Part shown: positions 1 to 8,065 of the stretch, piece after piece
Position numbering within the stretch: position 1 is the stretch's first letter
Layout: every line of letters begins with the position of its first letter
Origin: an uncultured Eubacteriales bacterium
GTDB taxonomy: Bacteria; Bacillota; Clostridia; Oscillospirales; Oscillospiraceae
Assembly: GCA_900556935.1 (NCBI GenBank)
Contig: USQL01000035.1
Location: 1 to 21,834, forward strand
Direction: 5' to 3'
DNA length: 21,834 nucleotides
Made by a program: the position numbers and the translations under genes
Notes under the pieces: generated by a model
Told to the model about the DNA's origin: nothing
Seen by the model: only the letters and a program-made list of their open reading frames with translations
The model's database searches: none

Positions 1-50
1 TTGGCGCTCTGGCACAGATTGCGGGTCTCGATGGTCTGAATATGCTTCAT
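1..50 (-). CDS. 5' end of an unidentified gene, cut by the window edge
   Basis: An ATG on the minus strand at 50 is preceded by a strong AGGAGG ribosome site (59-64) and by a promoter at 86-114. The first 16 codons read MKHIQTIETRNLCQSA and stay open to the edge. The signals make a real start very likely, but 16 residues are too few to name a family. It reads in the same direction as the small membrane protein gene at 82-357. Confidence 0.6.
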   Translation of the reverse strand, partial: MKHIQTIETRNLCQSA

Positions 51-81
51 GGAAGGTTCCTCCTAGCGTTTGTTTTTATTC

Positions 82-357
82 TTAGAGTCTATCATGTAAA
101 GCGGGAAATGTCAATCGCAATTTCTCACAAAACGGATGGCGGCAGGTGAACAAAAACACGGCAATGAAGGCACCGAACACGGGAAAACCGGCAAATACCG
201 GCAGCCATTCCACGCCGCCGCAGGCAAAGGGGGAGAGAAGAAGCCACACAACCACCCCGGCAAGGCAGGAAAGGACGCTGACAACCCATGTAAAAACGGC
301 GTTCTTCCTTTCCGGATTCCAGCTTTTTGAGTCAATCCAATTCCAAAGACGCTTCAT
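82..357 (-). CDS. Small two-helix membrane protein, unknown function
   Basis: 91 residues. A short charged N-terminus (MKRLWNWIDSKSWNPERKN) precedes two hydrophobic segments at about residues 22-45 and 51-70, then a short basic C-terminal tail. This predicts a small inner-membrane protein with both ends on the same side. I do not recognise a family. An AGAAAGG-like ribosome site lies just before the ATG. It diverges from the phosphate transporter gene and shares with it an intergenic region full of TTTAC repeats, so co-regulation by phosphate is possible but is only inferred. Confidence 0.6.
   Translation of the reverse strand: MKRLWNWIDSKSWNPERKNAVFTWVVSVLSCLAGVVVWLLLSPFACGGVEWLPVFAGFPVFGAFIAVFLFTCRHPFCEKLRLTFPALHDRL
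86..114 (-). promoter_or_regulatory. Sigma-A-type promoter for the leftmost gene
   Basis: On the minus strand TTGACA (114-109) is followed after exactly 17 bp by TAGACT (91-86). The -35 is a perfect consensus match. It lies inside the last codons of the upstream membrane-protein gene (stop at 82-84), so the leftmost gene can be transcribed independently, with a leader of roughly 30 nt before its ATG. Confidence 0.7.
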
Positions 358-405
358 AACAATCGACCTTTCTGTATGTATCTGCCATCCACCCTATCTC
401 CCCTC

Positions 406-495
406 GGTAAAGCCCGCAATCAAAATTCCGTAAAGTTCCTGTAAAGAATGTAAATTTTACCTGGGCTTTACATTGCGGACTCTATGGGCTTTACA
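406..495. promoter_or_regulatory. Candidate Pho-box cluster (TTTACA repeats) in a divergent promoter region
   Basis: On the plus strand TTTACC (456-461) and TTTACA (467-472) are spaced at 11 bp, with a further TTTACA at 490-495. On the minus strand, copies of TTTAC(A/C/G) lie at about 453-448, 444-439, 433-428 and 411-406, with spacings near 9-11 bp. Direct TT(A/T/C)ACA repeats at 11-bp spacing are the known binding pattern of Bacillus PhoP. The site sits between a small membrane-protein gene and a Na+/Pi transporter followed by a PhoP/PhoR-like pair, which fits a phosphate-responsive control region. Binding itself is inferred. Confidence 0.6.
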
Positions 496-504
496 CAGGG
501 AACT

Positions 505-510
505 TAGAAT
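505..510 (+). promoter_or_regulatory. Candidate -10 element (TAGAAT) of the phosphate module
   Basis: TAGAAT lies 9 bp downstream of the last TTTACA repeat (490-495), with no good -35 at the normal distance (CTATGG at 482-487). A missing -35 replaced by an activator box is typical of PhoP-dependent promoters. The ribosome site AAAGGAG follows at about 525-531. Confidence 0.45.
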
Positions 511-539
511 GTGGGCAGAAAGAAAAAGGAGCGTGTTTT

Positions 540-2309
540 ATGGATATTTTTGGGATTCTCAATCTTGTGGGCGGCCTGGCGCTGTTCCTGTTCGGCATGT
601 CCACCATGGGCGACGGGCTGGTGCAGCTGTCCGGCGGCCGGCTGGAAAAAATTCTGGAAAAGCTGACGAAGAAAAAGGGCATGGCGGTGCTGCTGGGCCT
701 TCTGGTGACGGCGGTGATTCAGTCCTCCTCGGCAACCACGGTGATGGTCGTGGGCTTTGTAAATTCCGGCATTATGAACCTTAATCAGGCGGTGGGCATT
801 ATCATGGGTGCCAATATCGGCACCACCGTGACCTCCTGGCTGCTGTCCTTAACGGGCATTCAGGGCAGCAATCTCTTTTTGAAGCTTCTGAAGCCCAGCT
901 CCTTTTCCCCCGTTTTGGCAGCCGTGGGCGTGATTCTCACCATGACCGCCAGGGAGGATGACAAAAAGAAAAACATCGGCGCTATCTTAGTGGGCTTTGC
1001 CATCCTGATGTTCGGCATGGAGACCATGAGCTCCTCCGTCTCCCCGCTTTCCCAGGACCCCAAATTTACGGGCATCCTGACGGCCTTCTCCAATCCCATC
1101 CTGGGGCTGCTGGCCGGTACGGTGCTCACCGCGGTGATTCAGTCCTCCTCGGCATCCGTTGGTATTCTGCAGGCCCTGTGTGTCACCGGTGTGGTGCGCT
1201 ACAGCACGGCCATCCCCATTATCATGGGCCAGAACATCGGCACCTGCGTGACGGCGCTTCTGTCCGGCGTGGGGGCCAGCAAAAACGCCCGGCGGGCATC
1301 ATTAATTCATCTTTATTTTAATTTGATTGGCACTTTGCTGTTTCTTGTGGTATTCTATAGTCTGAACAGCTTCCTGCACTTCTCCTTCCTGACGCAGACC
1401 GCCGGGGCCGCGGATATCGCCGTGATTCACAGCCTGTTTAACATCGGCTGCACTCTGGTGCTCTATCCCTTCTCCGGGTGGCTGGTGAAGCTGGCGGAGT
1501 TTACCATCCCCGATGGGAAGGAAAGCACCAAGGACACCCGCCCCGCCGCTCTGCAGGCCCTGGACGAGCGCTTCCTGGACCGGCCTGGCTTTGCCATGGA
1601 CCTGTGCAAGGACGCGGTGGACCATATGGCGGACCTGGCCTGGAATTCCTTCCAGATTGCCATGGGGCTGCTGGAAAGCTACTCCGAGGAAAAGCTCAAC
1701 CAGGTGATTGCTATGGAGCAGGAGGCGGACAGCTACGAGGACACCCTGGGCACCTACCTGGTCAAGCTTTCCGGCAGAGATTTGAGCAAGGCGGACAGCC
1801 GGACCCTTTCCATCCTCCTGCACTGCATCAACGACTTTGAGCGGATTTCGGACCACGCCATCAACGTGGCGGAGTCTGCCCGGGAGCTGCGGCAGAAAAA
1901 CCTGAGCCTTTCCCGGGAGAGCCAGCAGGAGCTGGAGGTTTACGGCAAGGCGGTTGGGGACATCCTGGACCTGACGGTTTCCGTGTTCGCGGCGGACGAT
2001 ACGGATCGGGCCAAAGGCGTGGAGCCGCTGGAGGAGGTCATCGACTCGCTGAGCATCGAAATGCGCCAGCGGCACATCGACCGGCTGCGCCGGGGGGCCT
2101 GCTCGCTGGAGGCGGGGCTTATTCTGGAGGATATCCTCACCGGCTATGAGCGGGTTTCGGACCACTGCTCCAATGTGGCGGTTTGCCTGATTGAGATCCA
2201 CGCTGACGAATTCGACACCCACGAATATCTGAACCTGACCACCAAGGGCAGCAACCCCTGGTTCCAGCAGGAGTACGCAAGAAGAAAGCGGGAATATCAG
2301 CTTCCCTAA
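540..2309 (+). CDS. Na+/phosphate cotransporter (NptA/PNaS family) with PhoU-like C-terminal domain
   Basis: 589 residues, the usual length of the long bacterial members. It imports inorganic phosphate with sodium across the cytoplasmic membrane. Two inverted transport repeats are visible, each with the signature QSSSA: residues 61-67 (QSSSATT) and 201-207 (QSSSASV), each followed by a GxNIGTxVT segment (about 90-98 and 230-238). The membrane part ends near residue 320. A soluble, helical, acidic PhoU-like domain follows from about 345 to 570. The ATG at 540 has an AAAGGAG ribosome site. The next gene starts 11 bp after the stop, so the transporter is probably co-transcribed with the two-component pair. 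The PhoU-like tail is often taken to sense or gate phosphate uptake, but this is not shown here. Confidence 0.93.
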   Translation: MDIFGILNLVGGLALFLFGMSTMGDGLVQLSGGRLEKILEKLTKKKGMAVLLGLLVTAVIQSSSATTVMVVGFVNSGIMNLNQAVGIIMGANIGTTVTSWLLSLTGIQGSNLFLKLLKPSSFSPVLAAVGVILTMTAREDDKKKNIGAILVGFAILMFGMETMSSSVSPLSQDPKFTGILTAFSNPILGLLAGTVLTAVIQSSSASVGILQALCVTGVVRYSTAIPIIMGQNIGTCVTALLSGVGASKNARRASLIHLYFNLIGTLLFLVVFYSLNSFLHFSFLTQTAGAADIAVIHSLFNIGCTLVLYPFSGWLVKLAEFTIPDGKESTKDTRPAALQALDERFLDRPGFAMDLCKDAVDHMADLAWNSFQIAMGLLESYSEEKLNQVIAMEQEADSYEDTLGTYLVKLSGRDLSKADSRTLSILLHCINDFERISDHAINVAESARELRQKNLSLSRESQQELEVYGKAVGDILDLTVSVFAADDTDRAKGVEPLEEVIDSLSIEMRQRHIDRLRRGACSLEAGLILEDILTGYERVSDHCSNVAVCLIEIHADEFDTHEYLNLTTKGSNPWFQQEYARRKREYQLP

Positions 2310-2320
2310 GGAGAAGAACA

Positions 2321-3010
2321 ATGGCACTGATTTATATTGTAGAAGATGACGAAAACATCCGGGAGATTGAGGCAATCGCCCTGAAAAACAGCAATTATCT
2401 GGTAAAATCCTTTGCGCAGGCCTCGGAGTTCTATCGGGCTATGGATGATATTTTGCCGGACCTGGTGCTGCTGGACGTAATGCTGCCCGACGAGAGCGGC
2501 TACGAAATTGTCAAGCGCCTCCGCTCCCAGAGCCAGACCCGGCGGATGCCCGTGATTATGGTCACGGCCAAGACCTCCGAAATGGACATGGTCAAGGGCC
2601 TGGACGACGGGGCTGATGACTACATCAAAAAGCCCTTTTCCGTGATGGAGCTCCTCAGCCGGGTGAAGGCCCTGCTGCGCAGGTCCACCGAGGAGGGGAA
2701 TGCCCAAATGCGGGTGGGGGCCATCCAGCTGGACAACAACCGGCGGACGGTGCTCTCCGGCGGAAAGACCGTGGAGCTGACCTACAAGGAGTATGAGCTG
2801 CTGCGCTACTTCATGATCAACGCCGGGATGGTCCTGTCCCGGGAGGCCATTATGCGCCAGGTCTGGGGCACGGAGTTCGAGGGGGAGACCCGGACGGTGG
2901 ATATGCACGTCAAGACCCTGCGGCAGAAGCTGGGGGCGGCGGGAGGCCAGATTGGCACCGTCCGCAACGTGGGCTACGTGCTACGCAGTGCCCCGGAGGG
3001 GACGGTATGA
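2321..3010 (+). CDS. OmpR/PhoB-family response regulator
   Basis: 229 residues: an N-terminal receiver (about 1-120) and a C-terminal winged-helix DNA-binding domain (about 130-226). The acidic pocket is E8-D9-D10, the phospho-acceptor is D52 (in VLLDVMLP), and the conserved lysine is K104 (in YIKKPF). The winged-helix part has the ELTYKEYELL and TRTVDMHVKTLRQK segments typical of PhoB/PhoP. The start has an AAGGAG site 11 bp after the transporter stop. The 3' end overlaps the kinase gene by ATGA, indicating translational coupling. Position beside a phosphate transporter and TTTACA repeats makes it a PhoP-like regulator; PhoP is the inferred role, not a proven orthology. Confidence 0.9.
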   Translation: MALIYIVEDDENIREIEAIALKNSNYLVKSFAQASEFYRAMDDILPDLVLLDVMLPDESGYEIVKRLRSQSQTRRMPVIMVTAKTSEMDMVKGLDDGADDYIKKPFSVMELLSRVKALLRRSTEEGNAQMRVGAIQLDNNRRTVLSGGKTVELTYKEYELLRYFMINAGMVLSREAIMRQVWGTEFEGETRTVDMHVKTLRQKLGAAGGQIGTVRNVGYVLRSAPEGTV

Positions 3011-4317
3011 AGCAGAAAATCAACCTGCGTCTGGGGCTCATTGCTCTGGTGGCTATGGCGCTGACGGTGGCGGCGGTGACGGTGGTATTCTACGACCTGT
3101 TCCGCCAGCAGGTGGGCAGGGACCTGCGCCGCACGGCGGAGCTTCTGGGGCAGACCCAGGAATTCCGCCTGGACGGGACCCAGCCCCAGATTCGGGACAG
3201 GGACATCCGCATTACCTGGGTGGATGCCCAGGGAAGGGTCCTCTACGACGATGAGGCGGATGCCGACACCCTTCCCAACCATGCCGACCGCCCGGAGATT
3301 CGGGCCGCCATGGAGACGGGGGAGGGGGAAATTGTCCGGACCTCGGACACCCTGAATATGAACACCTTCTACTACGCCCTGCGGCTGGACAATGGGACGG
3401 TGCTGCGGCTTTCCGTGGATGCCCGGTCGTTAAGCAGCGTGTTTCTCGCGGCGGTGCCAGTGCTGGTGCTGGTGGCGGCGGTGATTTTCCTGGTGTGCAT
3501 CTTCCTGGGCCACTTCCTGACGGCTCAGCTCATTGCCCCCATCGAGGAGATGGCGGAGCACTTGGACGAGCCCGCCCGGGAGCCGAGCTACCGGGAGCTG
3601 GAGCCCTTTGCCCGGAAAATCCGGAGTCAGCACGAGAAAATCCTCTCCGCGGCCCAGAGCCGCCAGGATTTTACCGCCAACGTGTCCCACGAGCTGAAAA
3701 CCCCCTTGACGGCCATCTCCGGCTATGCCGAGCTGATTGAGAACAAAATGGTGGACGGGGAACAGCAGATTCGCTTTGCCGGGGAAATCCGAAAGAACGC
3801 CGCGAGGCTTTTGAACCTCATCAACGATATCATTGCCCTGTCCGAGCTGGACAGCACGGCGGCCCCGGTGAAAATGCAGCCGGTGGAAATGCTCTCCCTG
3901 TCCCAGGAGGTCTGCGCCGGCCTGCAGGTTTCGGCCCAGCAGCGGCAGGTTCGCCTGCAATGCTTTGGCCGGGAGGCCAAGGTCACGGGAGACCGGGAGC
4001 TATTAAAGGAGCTGCTTGAAAACCTGGTGCAGAACGCCATCCGGTATAACCGGGAGGGCGGTTTCGTCCAGGTGACGGTGAAGGAACAGGGGAGCCACGT
4101 CTCCGTTACCGTAGAGGACAGCGGCATCGGCATCCCGGAGGATGCCAAGGACCGGGTTTTCGAGCGGTTCTACCGGGTGGACAAGAGCCGCTCCCGGGAA
4201 ACCGGCGGCACCGGCCTGGGCCTTGCCATCGTCAAGCACATCGCCCAAATCCACGATGCTGCCATCACCCTGGACAGCACCCTGGGGAAGGGCACCAAGA
4301 TTACAGTGACATTCTGA
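3007..4317 (+). CDS. Membrane sensor histidine kinase, PhoR-like
   Basis: 436 residues. Topology: TM1 at about 10-32, an extracytoplasmic sensor domain at about 33-142, TM2 at about 144-170, a short linker, then HisKA and HATPase_c domains. The phospho-accepting histidine is H228 (in NVSHELKTPL). The N-box has N343 (ENLVQNAIRYN), the G1 box is DSGIGIP (371-377), and the G2 box is GGTGLGL (400-406), so all catalytic motifs are intact. It is cognate partner of the overlapping response regulator. There is no clear PAS domain between TM2 and HisKA, unlike Bacillus PhoR, so the signal may be read by the outer domain or through the PhoU-like tail of the transporter (inference). Confidence 0.9.
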   Translation: MKQKINLRLGLIALVAMALTVAAVTVVFYDLFRQQVGRDLRRTAELLGQTQEFRLDGTQPQIRDRDIRITWVDAQGRVLYDDEADADTLPNHADRPEIRAAMETGEGEIVRTSDTLNMNTFYYALRLDNGTVLRLSVDARSLSSVFLAAVPVLVLVAAVIFLVCIFLGHFLTAQLIAPIEEMAEHLDEPAREPSYRELEPFARKIRSQHEKILSAAQSRQDFTANVSHELKTPLTAISGYAELIENKMVDGEQQIRFAGEIRKNAARLLNLINDIIALSELDSTAAPVKMQPVEMLSLSQEVCAGLQVSAQQRQVRLQCFGREAKVTGDRELLKELLENLVQNAIRYNREGGFVQVTVKEQGSHVSVTVEDSGIGIPEDAKDRVFERFYRVDKSRSRETGGTGLGLAIVKHIAQIHDAAITLDSTLGKGTKITVTF

Positions 4318-4343
4318 AAAATCCTCCTCCCGGGAGGATTTTT
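4317..4343 (+). terminator. Rho-independent terminator of the phosphate module
   Basis: A perfect 11-bp stem (AAAAATCCTCC / GGAGGATTTTT) with a 5-nt loop and a T-run built into the 3' arm. It begins at the last base of the kinase stop codon and separates this module from the asparaginase promoter. Confidence 0.85.
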
Positions 4344-4350
4344 CTATTGG

Positions 4351-4373
4351 TAGAAAATACTTGCTATTTTCTA
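4351..4373. promoter_or_regulatory. Perfect 9-bp inverted repeat overlapping the asparaginase -35 (candidate operator)
   Basis: TAGAAAATA (4351-4359), spacer CTTGC, TATTTTCTA (4365-4373). It covers the -35 hexamer TTGCTA of the next promoter, a position where a bound repressor would block RNA polymerase. There is no T-run after it, so it is not a terminator. The regulator is unknown. Confidence 0.5.
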
Positions 4374-4389
4374 CGGTTAGGGATATAAT
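4361..4389 (+). promoter_or_regulatory. Sigma-A-type promoter of the asparaginase gene
   Basis: TTGCTA (4361-4366), a 17-bp spacer, and a perfect TATAAT (4384-4389). Transcription would begin near 4396, about 28 nt before the chosen ATG at 4424. Confidence 0.75.
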
Positions 4390-4423
4390 GTTACGCAGAG
4401 ATTTTCTATTTGTTGGAGGAAGT

Positions 4424-5428
4424 ATGAAAAAACACATTTTGCTGCTGACCACCGGTGGGACCATTGCCTGCGCGCCCGGCGGGGCGGGGCTGGAGCCTCA
4501 GCGCAGCGGCATTATGGAGCGGGAGCTGGACCAGCTGCGCTCCTATTACGATATTACCGTTCAGGATGTGTTTTGTCTGGACTCCTCTAATATTACCCCG
4601 GAGGAGTGGCAGAAGATTGCCGGGGTGGTTTTTGAAAATCGGGCAGGGTATGATGGAATTGTGGTGTCCCATGGAACGGATACCATGGCCTACACCGCCT
4701 CTGCGGTGACCTTCCTGCTGCCGGATATCGACAAGCCGGTGGTGTTTACCGGCTCTCAGCTGCCCCTGACCGATATGCTGTCCGACGGCCCCTCCAATCT
4801 GCGGACTGCCTTTGCCATGGCCGCCTCCGGGTGCCCGGGGGTGTTTGTAGCCTTCGACCGGAAGGTGATGCTGGGCTGCCGGGCGGTGAAGGTCCGGGCC
4901 TCCGGCTTTTCCGCCTTTGAAAGCGTCAACGCCCGGTATGTGGCCACGGTAACCAACCGGGGCTTGCTGGTGGACAAGACCGTGCTGCGGGAACCCCAGG
5001 GGCCTGCCAGACTTGCCCCGGAGCTGTGCCGGGATGTATTTTTGCTGAAGCTGACCCCGGGGCTCAATCCCGCGGTGCTGGATATGCTGGCGGCCATGGG
5101 CTACAAGGGCATCGTCATTGAGGCCTTCGGCCTGGGCGGTGTCAACGTGCTCCACAAGGGCCTGCGGGGCATCCGCCGGGCGGTGGAGGATGGCATTTCC
5201 GTGGTGGTCACCACCCAGTGCCTGTACGACAGCTCGGATTTGCGGGTATACCAGGTGGGCAATAAGCTTTTGGAGCTGGGGGTCATCCAGGGCATGGATA
5301 TGACCTCCGAGGCTGCCTATACCAAGCTCATGTGGGGGCTGGGGCAGGGTATGTGCCAGAAAGAAATCGCGGCGCTGTTTGCCAAGAACCTTGCCGGAGA
5401 GATTCAACTGGAAAAAGAGAAAATGTAA
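4424..5428 (+). CDS. L-asparaginase (type I/II bacterial family)
   Basis: 334 residues, normal for the family. It hydrolyses L-asparagine to aspartate and ammonia. The N-terminal catalytic motif TTGGTIA (residues 9-15, nucleophile T13) and the second motif HGTDT (83-87, with T85 and D86) are present, as is the substrate-loop segment LDSSNI (52-57). No signal peptide is seen, so the enzyme is probably cytoplasmic. The frame is open upstream to 4361, but the ATG at 4424 has a perfect TTGGAGG site and follows the promoter, so it is taken as the start. The pyrophosphatase gene begins 15 bp downstream and is probably co-transcribed. Confidence 0.92.
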   Translation: MKKHILLLTTGGTIACAPGGAGLEPQRSGIMERELDQLRSYYDITVQDVFCLDSSNITPEEWQKIAGVVFENRAGYDGIVVSHGTDTMAYTASAVTFLLPDIDKPVVFTGSQLPLTDMLSDGPSNLRTAFAMAASGCPGVFVAFDRKVMLGCRAVKVRASGFSAFESVNARYVATVTNRGLLVDKTVLREPQGPARLAPELCRDVFLLKLTPGLNPAVLDMLAAMGYKGIVIEAFGLGGVNVLHKGLRGIRRAVEDGISVVVTTQCLYDSSDLRVYQVGNKLLELGVIQGMDMTSEAAYTKLMWGLGQGMCQKEIAALFAKNLAGEIQLEKEKM

Positions 5429-5443
5429 ACAAGGAGGAGATTT

Positions 5444-7057
5444 ATGGATCCTATTTATGTTACCGGGCACAGGAACCCGGATACCGATTCGATTGTAGCC
5501 GCCATGGCCTATGCCGCCCTGCGCAACGCCGTGGGTGACCGGGAATACAAGGCCGCCTGCCTGGGCCGGGTGTCCGACGAGACCCAGCTGGTGCTGGACC
5601 GATTTGGCTTTGAGGCCCCTAAGCGCATTACCAGTATGTACACCCAGGTCCAGGACCTGGATTTTGATACCCCCCCGGTGCTGGATGCCAACGTCACCGT
5701 GGACCAGGCCTGGAAGGCATTCCAGGCCCAGACCAATATTTCCGGCCTGCCGGTTGCCAACGAGGACGGCACCCTGTACGGGATGCTTTCCAAGGATTAC
5801 ATCGCAACCTACAATATGGATCTGATTGCCGGGGCGGAGCTGGAGGATGTACCGCTGTTTAACGTTCTGTCCGTTTTGGAGGGCAAGGTGCTCAACGAGG
5901 CGGGGGACCAGGTGGATACCATCTCCGGCAAGGTGACCATCGCCCTGCCCCAGAACCGGGAGAGTCTGCTGTGGAGCCGGAAGGACTCCATTGTCTTCTG
6001 CGGCCACCAGCCGGATATGATTCGCCGGGCCCTGGAGATGAACGTTACCGCCGTGGTGCTGTGCCAGGCGGAGCTGGACGAGGAGCTGCGGAAGCTGCCC
6101 ACAACCACCTGCATTATCTCCACCCCCTATGCCGCCTACCGGGCCAGCCGGATGATTTTCCTGTCAACGCCCATCGGCCGGATCTGCCGGAAGGACGATT
6201 TGGTCTGCTTCCACCTGGAGGACCGGGTGGACGATGTCAAAGAGACCGTCTTAAAGCACAGAGAGTCCTGCTATCCCATTTTGGACGGCGAGGAGAAAAT
6301 TGTGGGTGTGCTCAGCCGGTATCATCTGCTGCGGCCCCGCCGGAAGCGGGTGGTGCTGGTGGACCACAACGAGGCGGCCCAGTCCGTCCCGGGTCTGGAA
6401 GAGGCGGAGATTCTGGAAATCATCGACCACCACCGCCTTGCGGATATCCAGACCACCAACCCAATCTATGTCCGCAACGAGCCGGTGGGCTCTACCAATA
6501 CCATCCTTGCCGGGATGTACCAGGACCGGGGGCTGATGCCCTCCAAGGGTATGGCCGGTATGATGGCGGCGGCCATTTTGTCCGACACCGTTATGTTCAA
6601 GTCCCCCACCTGCACGGACCGGGACCGGAAGATGGCGGAGCGTCTGGCCAGAATGGCGGATATCTCCTTGGATGAGCTGGGCAAGGCCATCTTCTCCGGC
6701 TCCCTTGGCAGCAAGACCGCCCAGGAACTGCTGTTTACGGATTATAAGGAATTCCACATCGCGGGCCACGACTTCGCGGTGTCCCAGATTACCTGTGTGG
6801 ACAGCCCCAGTATGCTGGAGCGGAAGACGGAGTTTTTGGACCATATGGCCCGTCAGGCCAAGAAGGAAAACCTGACCATGGTGATTCTCATGCTGACGGA
6901 TGTGCTGCTGGAAGGCACCCAGCTGCTCTATGTGGGCGACGACGACACCATTCAGCAGGCCTTCGGCGTGACCCCCAAGGACAATACGGTGTTCCTGCCC
7001 CGGGTGATGAGCCGGAAAAAGCAGATCATTCCCATGCTATCTGCCTTGTGGGGCTAA
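5444..7057 (+). CDS. Manganese-dependent inorganic pyrophosphatase with CBS and DRTGG domains
   Basis: 537 residues, the length of regulatory family II pyrophosphatases. It cleaves pyrophosphate to two phosphates in the cytoplasm. The DHH-superfamily catalytic part is split: GHRNPDTDS at residues 8-16 (H9, D13, D15 as metal ligands), then an inserted regulatory block from about 70 to 295, then DHN (307-309) and DHH (328-330), and a DHHA2 domain with the substrate SRKKQ-like motif near the C-terminus (about 523-527). The insert holds two CBS repeats flanking a DRTGG-like domain; in relatives this block binds adenine nucleotides. The AAGGAGG site lies just before the ATG. Only 3 bp separate the stop from the polymerase subunit gene. 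Confidence 0.93.
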   Translation: MDPIYVTGHRNPDTDSIVAAMAYAALRNAVGDREYKAACLGRVSDETQLVLDRFGFEAPKRITSMYTQVQDLDFDTPPVLDANVTVDQAWKAFQAQTNISGLPVANEDGTLYGMLSKDYIATYNMDLIAGAELEDVPLFNVLSVLEGKVLNEAGDQVDTISGKVTIALPQNRESLLWSRKDSIVFCGHQPDMIRRALEMNVTAVVLCQAELDEELRKLPTTTCIISTPYAAYRASRMIFLSTPIGRICRKDDLVCFHLEDRVDDVKETVLKHRESCYPILDGEEKIVGVLSRYHLLRPRRKRVVLVDHNEAAQSVPGLEEAEILEIIDHHRLADIQTTNPIYVRNEPVGSTNTILAGMYQDRGLMPSKGMAGMMAAAILSDTVMFKSPTCTDRDRKMAERLARMADISLDELGKAIFSGSLGSKTAQELLFTDYKEFHIAGHDFAVSQITCVDSPSMLERKTEFLDHMARQAKKENLTMVILMLTDVLLEGTQLLYVGDDDTIQQAFGVTPKDNTVFLPRVMSRKKQIIPMLSALWG

Positions 7058-7060
7058 AAA

Positions 7061-8014
7061 ATGGGCTTTGAAACGCTGCTTGGCAACGAGCATATCAAGA
7101 AAAATCTGGAATTGAGCCTGGAAAAGGGCCACATTTCCCATTTTTATCTGATTTCCGGCCCGGAGGGCTCGGGAAAGCACACCCTGGCAAGGCTCCTGGC
7201 CGCGGCCATTCTCTGCCAGGGGAGCCGCAAGCCCTGCGGGGTCTGCACCCCCTGCCGGAAGGTCCGGGAGGGGCTGCACCCGGATTTCATCACCGTGGAC
7301 GACCCGGAAAAGAAGACGGTCCCCGTAGACCTGATTCGCCAGGCCCGGGCGGATATCTATGTCCAGCCCAATGAATCCGAGCACAAAATCTATCTCTTTC
7401 CCCGGGCCCAGGATATGGGCCTGCCTGGGCAGAACGCCCTTTTGAAGGTGCTGGAGGAGCCCCCGGCCTACGGCGTGTTCCTGCTTTTGACCACCAACGC
7501 AGACGCACTGCTGCCCACGGTCCGCTCCCGCTGCACCGAGCTTAGAATGCAGCCCCTGCCCCAGGCACTTCTGCGGCAGACCCTTTCGGAGCAGTACCCC
7601 AAGCTCCCGCAGGACACCATCGCCGCCGCGGCAGAGCGGGGCGGCGGCTTCCTGGGCCAGGCCAAGGCGCTGCTTGACGAGGACGGCCAGACCAAAGAGG
7701 AGACGGAAAAGCTGGTGGAGGCCCTGTGCCGGAAGGACAATGTGCTGCTTATGCAGCTGCTGGTTCCCCTGGAAAAGGCCAAGCGGGATGTGCTCGCGGA
7801 CCTTCTGCGGGATTGGCTGGGGCTTGTGGAAAGCGCCCTGACCACGGCCTGCGGGGCACCTACGGTGTCGAGGCAGGCCCGCCGTCTGGAATCCAGCCGG
7901 GACAGCCGAACCCTCTACCGGTTTTACGAGGTGCTGCAAAAGGCCCGGGAATACACCCTGAGCAACGTCTCTCCGGCCGCGGTATGCGGATATCTGGAGT
8001 GGGCGCTGCGGTAA
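7061..8014 (+). CDS. holB: DNA polymerase III delta-prime subunit (clamp loader)
   Basis: 317 residues, an AAA+ clamp-loader subunit that helps load the sliding clamp at the replication fork. Walker A is GPEGSGKHT (33-41). A zinc-binding module has Cys 52, 59, 62 and 65. The delta-prime/gamma signatures NALLKVLEEPP and SRC (in VRSRCTEL) follow. It is compact but covers all three domains. The ATG lies 3 bp after the pyrophosphatase stop, with no convincing ribosome site, so translation may be coupled. The next gene, ricT, follows holB in many Firmicutes, which supports the call. Confidence 0.88.
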   Translation: MGFETLLGNEHIKKNLELSLEKGHISHFYLISGPEGSGKHTLARLLAAAILCQGSRKPCGVCTPCRKVREGLHPDFITVDDPEKKTVPVDLIRQARADIYVQPNESEHKIYLFPRAQDMGLPGQNALLKVLEEPPAYGVFLLLTTNADALLPTVRSRCTELRMQPLPQALLRQTLSEQYPKLPQDTIAAAAERGGGFLGQAKALLDEDGQTKEETEKLVEALCRKDNVLLMQLLVPLEKAKRDVLADLLRDWLGLVESALTTACGAPTVSRQARRLESSRDSRTLYRFYEVLQKAREYTLSNVSPAAVCGYLEWALR

Positions 8015-8028
8015 CCAATGAAAATTTT

Positions 8029-8042
8029 CCGCCGAAAGGCGG
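8029..8042 (+). other. Small CCGCC-GAAA-GGCGG hairpin between holB and ricT
   Basis: A 5-bp GC stem closed by a GNRA-type GAAA loop, 15 nt after the holB stop and 24 nt before the ricT start. It lacks a following T-run, so it is not a typical terminator; it may be an RNA stabiliser or processing site. Confidence 0.35.
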
Positions 8043-8065
8043 CTGCGAATAGTTAGGAGCTTATC

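Noticed and set aside
4361..4423. Upstream start for asparaginase
   Set aside because: It would begin at the -35 of its own promoter, ahead of the likely transcript start.
4406..6007. A 533-codon antisense frame opposite asparaginase and pyrophosphatase
   Set aside because: It crosses two well-supported sense genes and has no family motif or start signal.
8029..8042. Terminator between holB and ricT
   Set aside because: The stem is only 5 bp and has no T-run, so it was listed only as a small hairpin.
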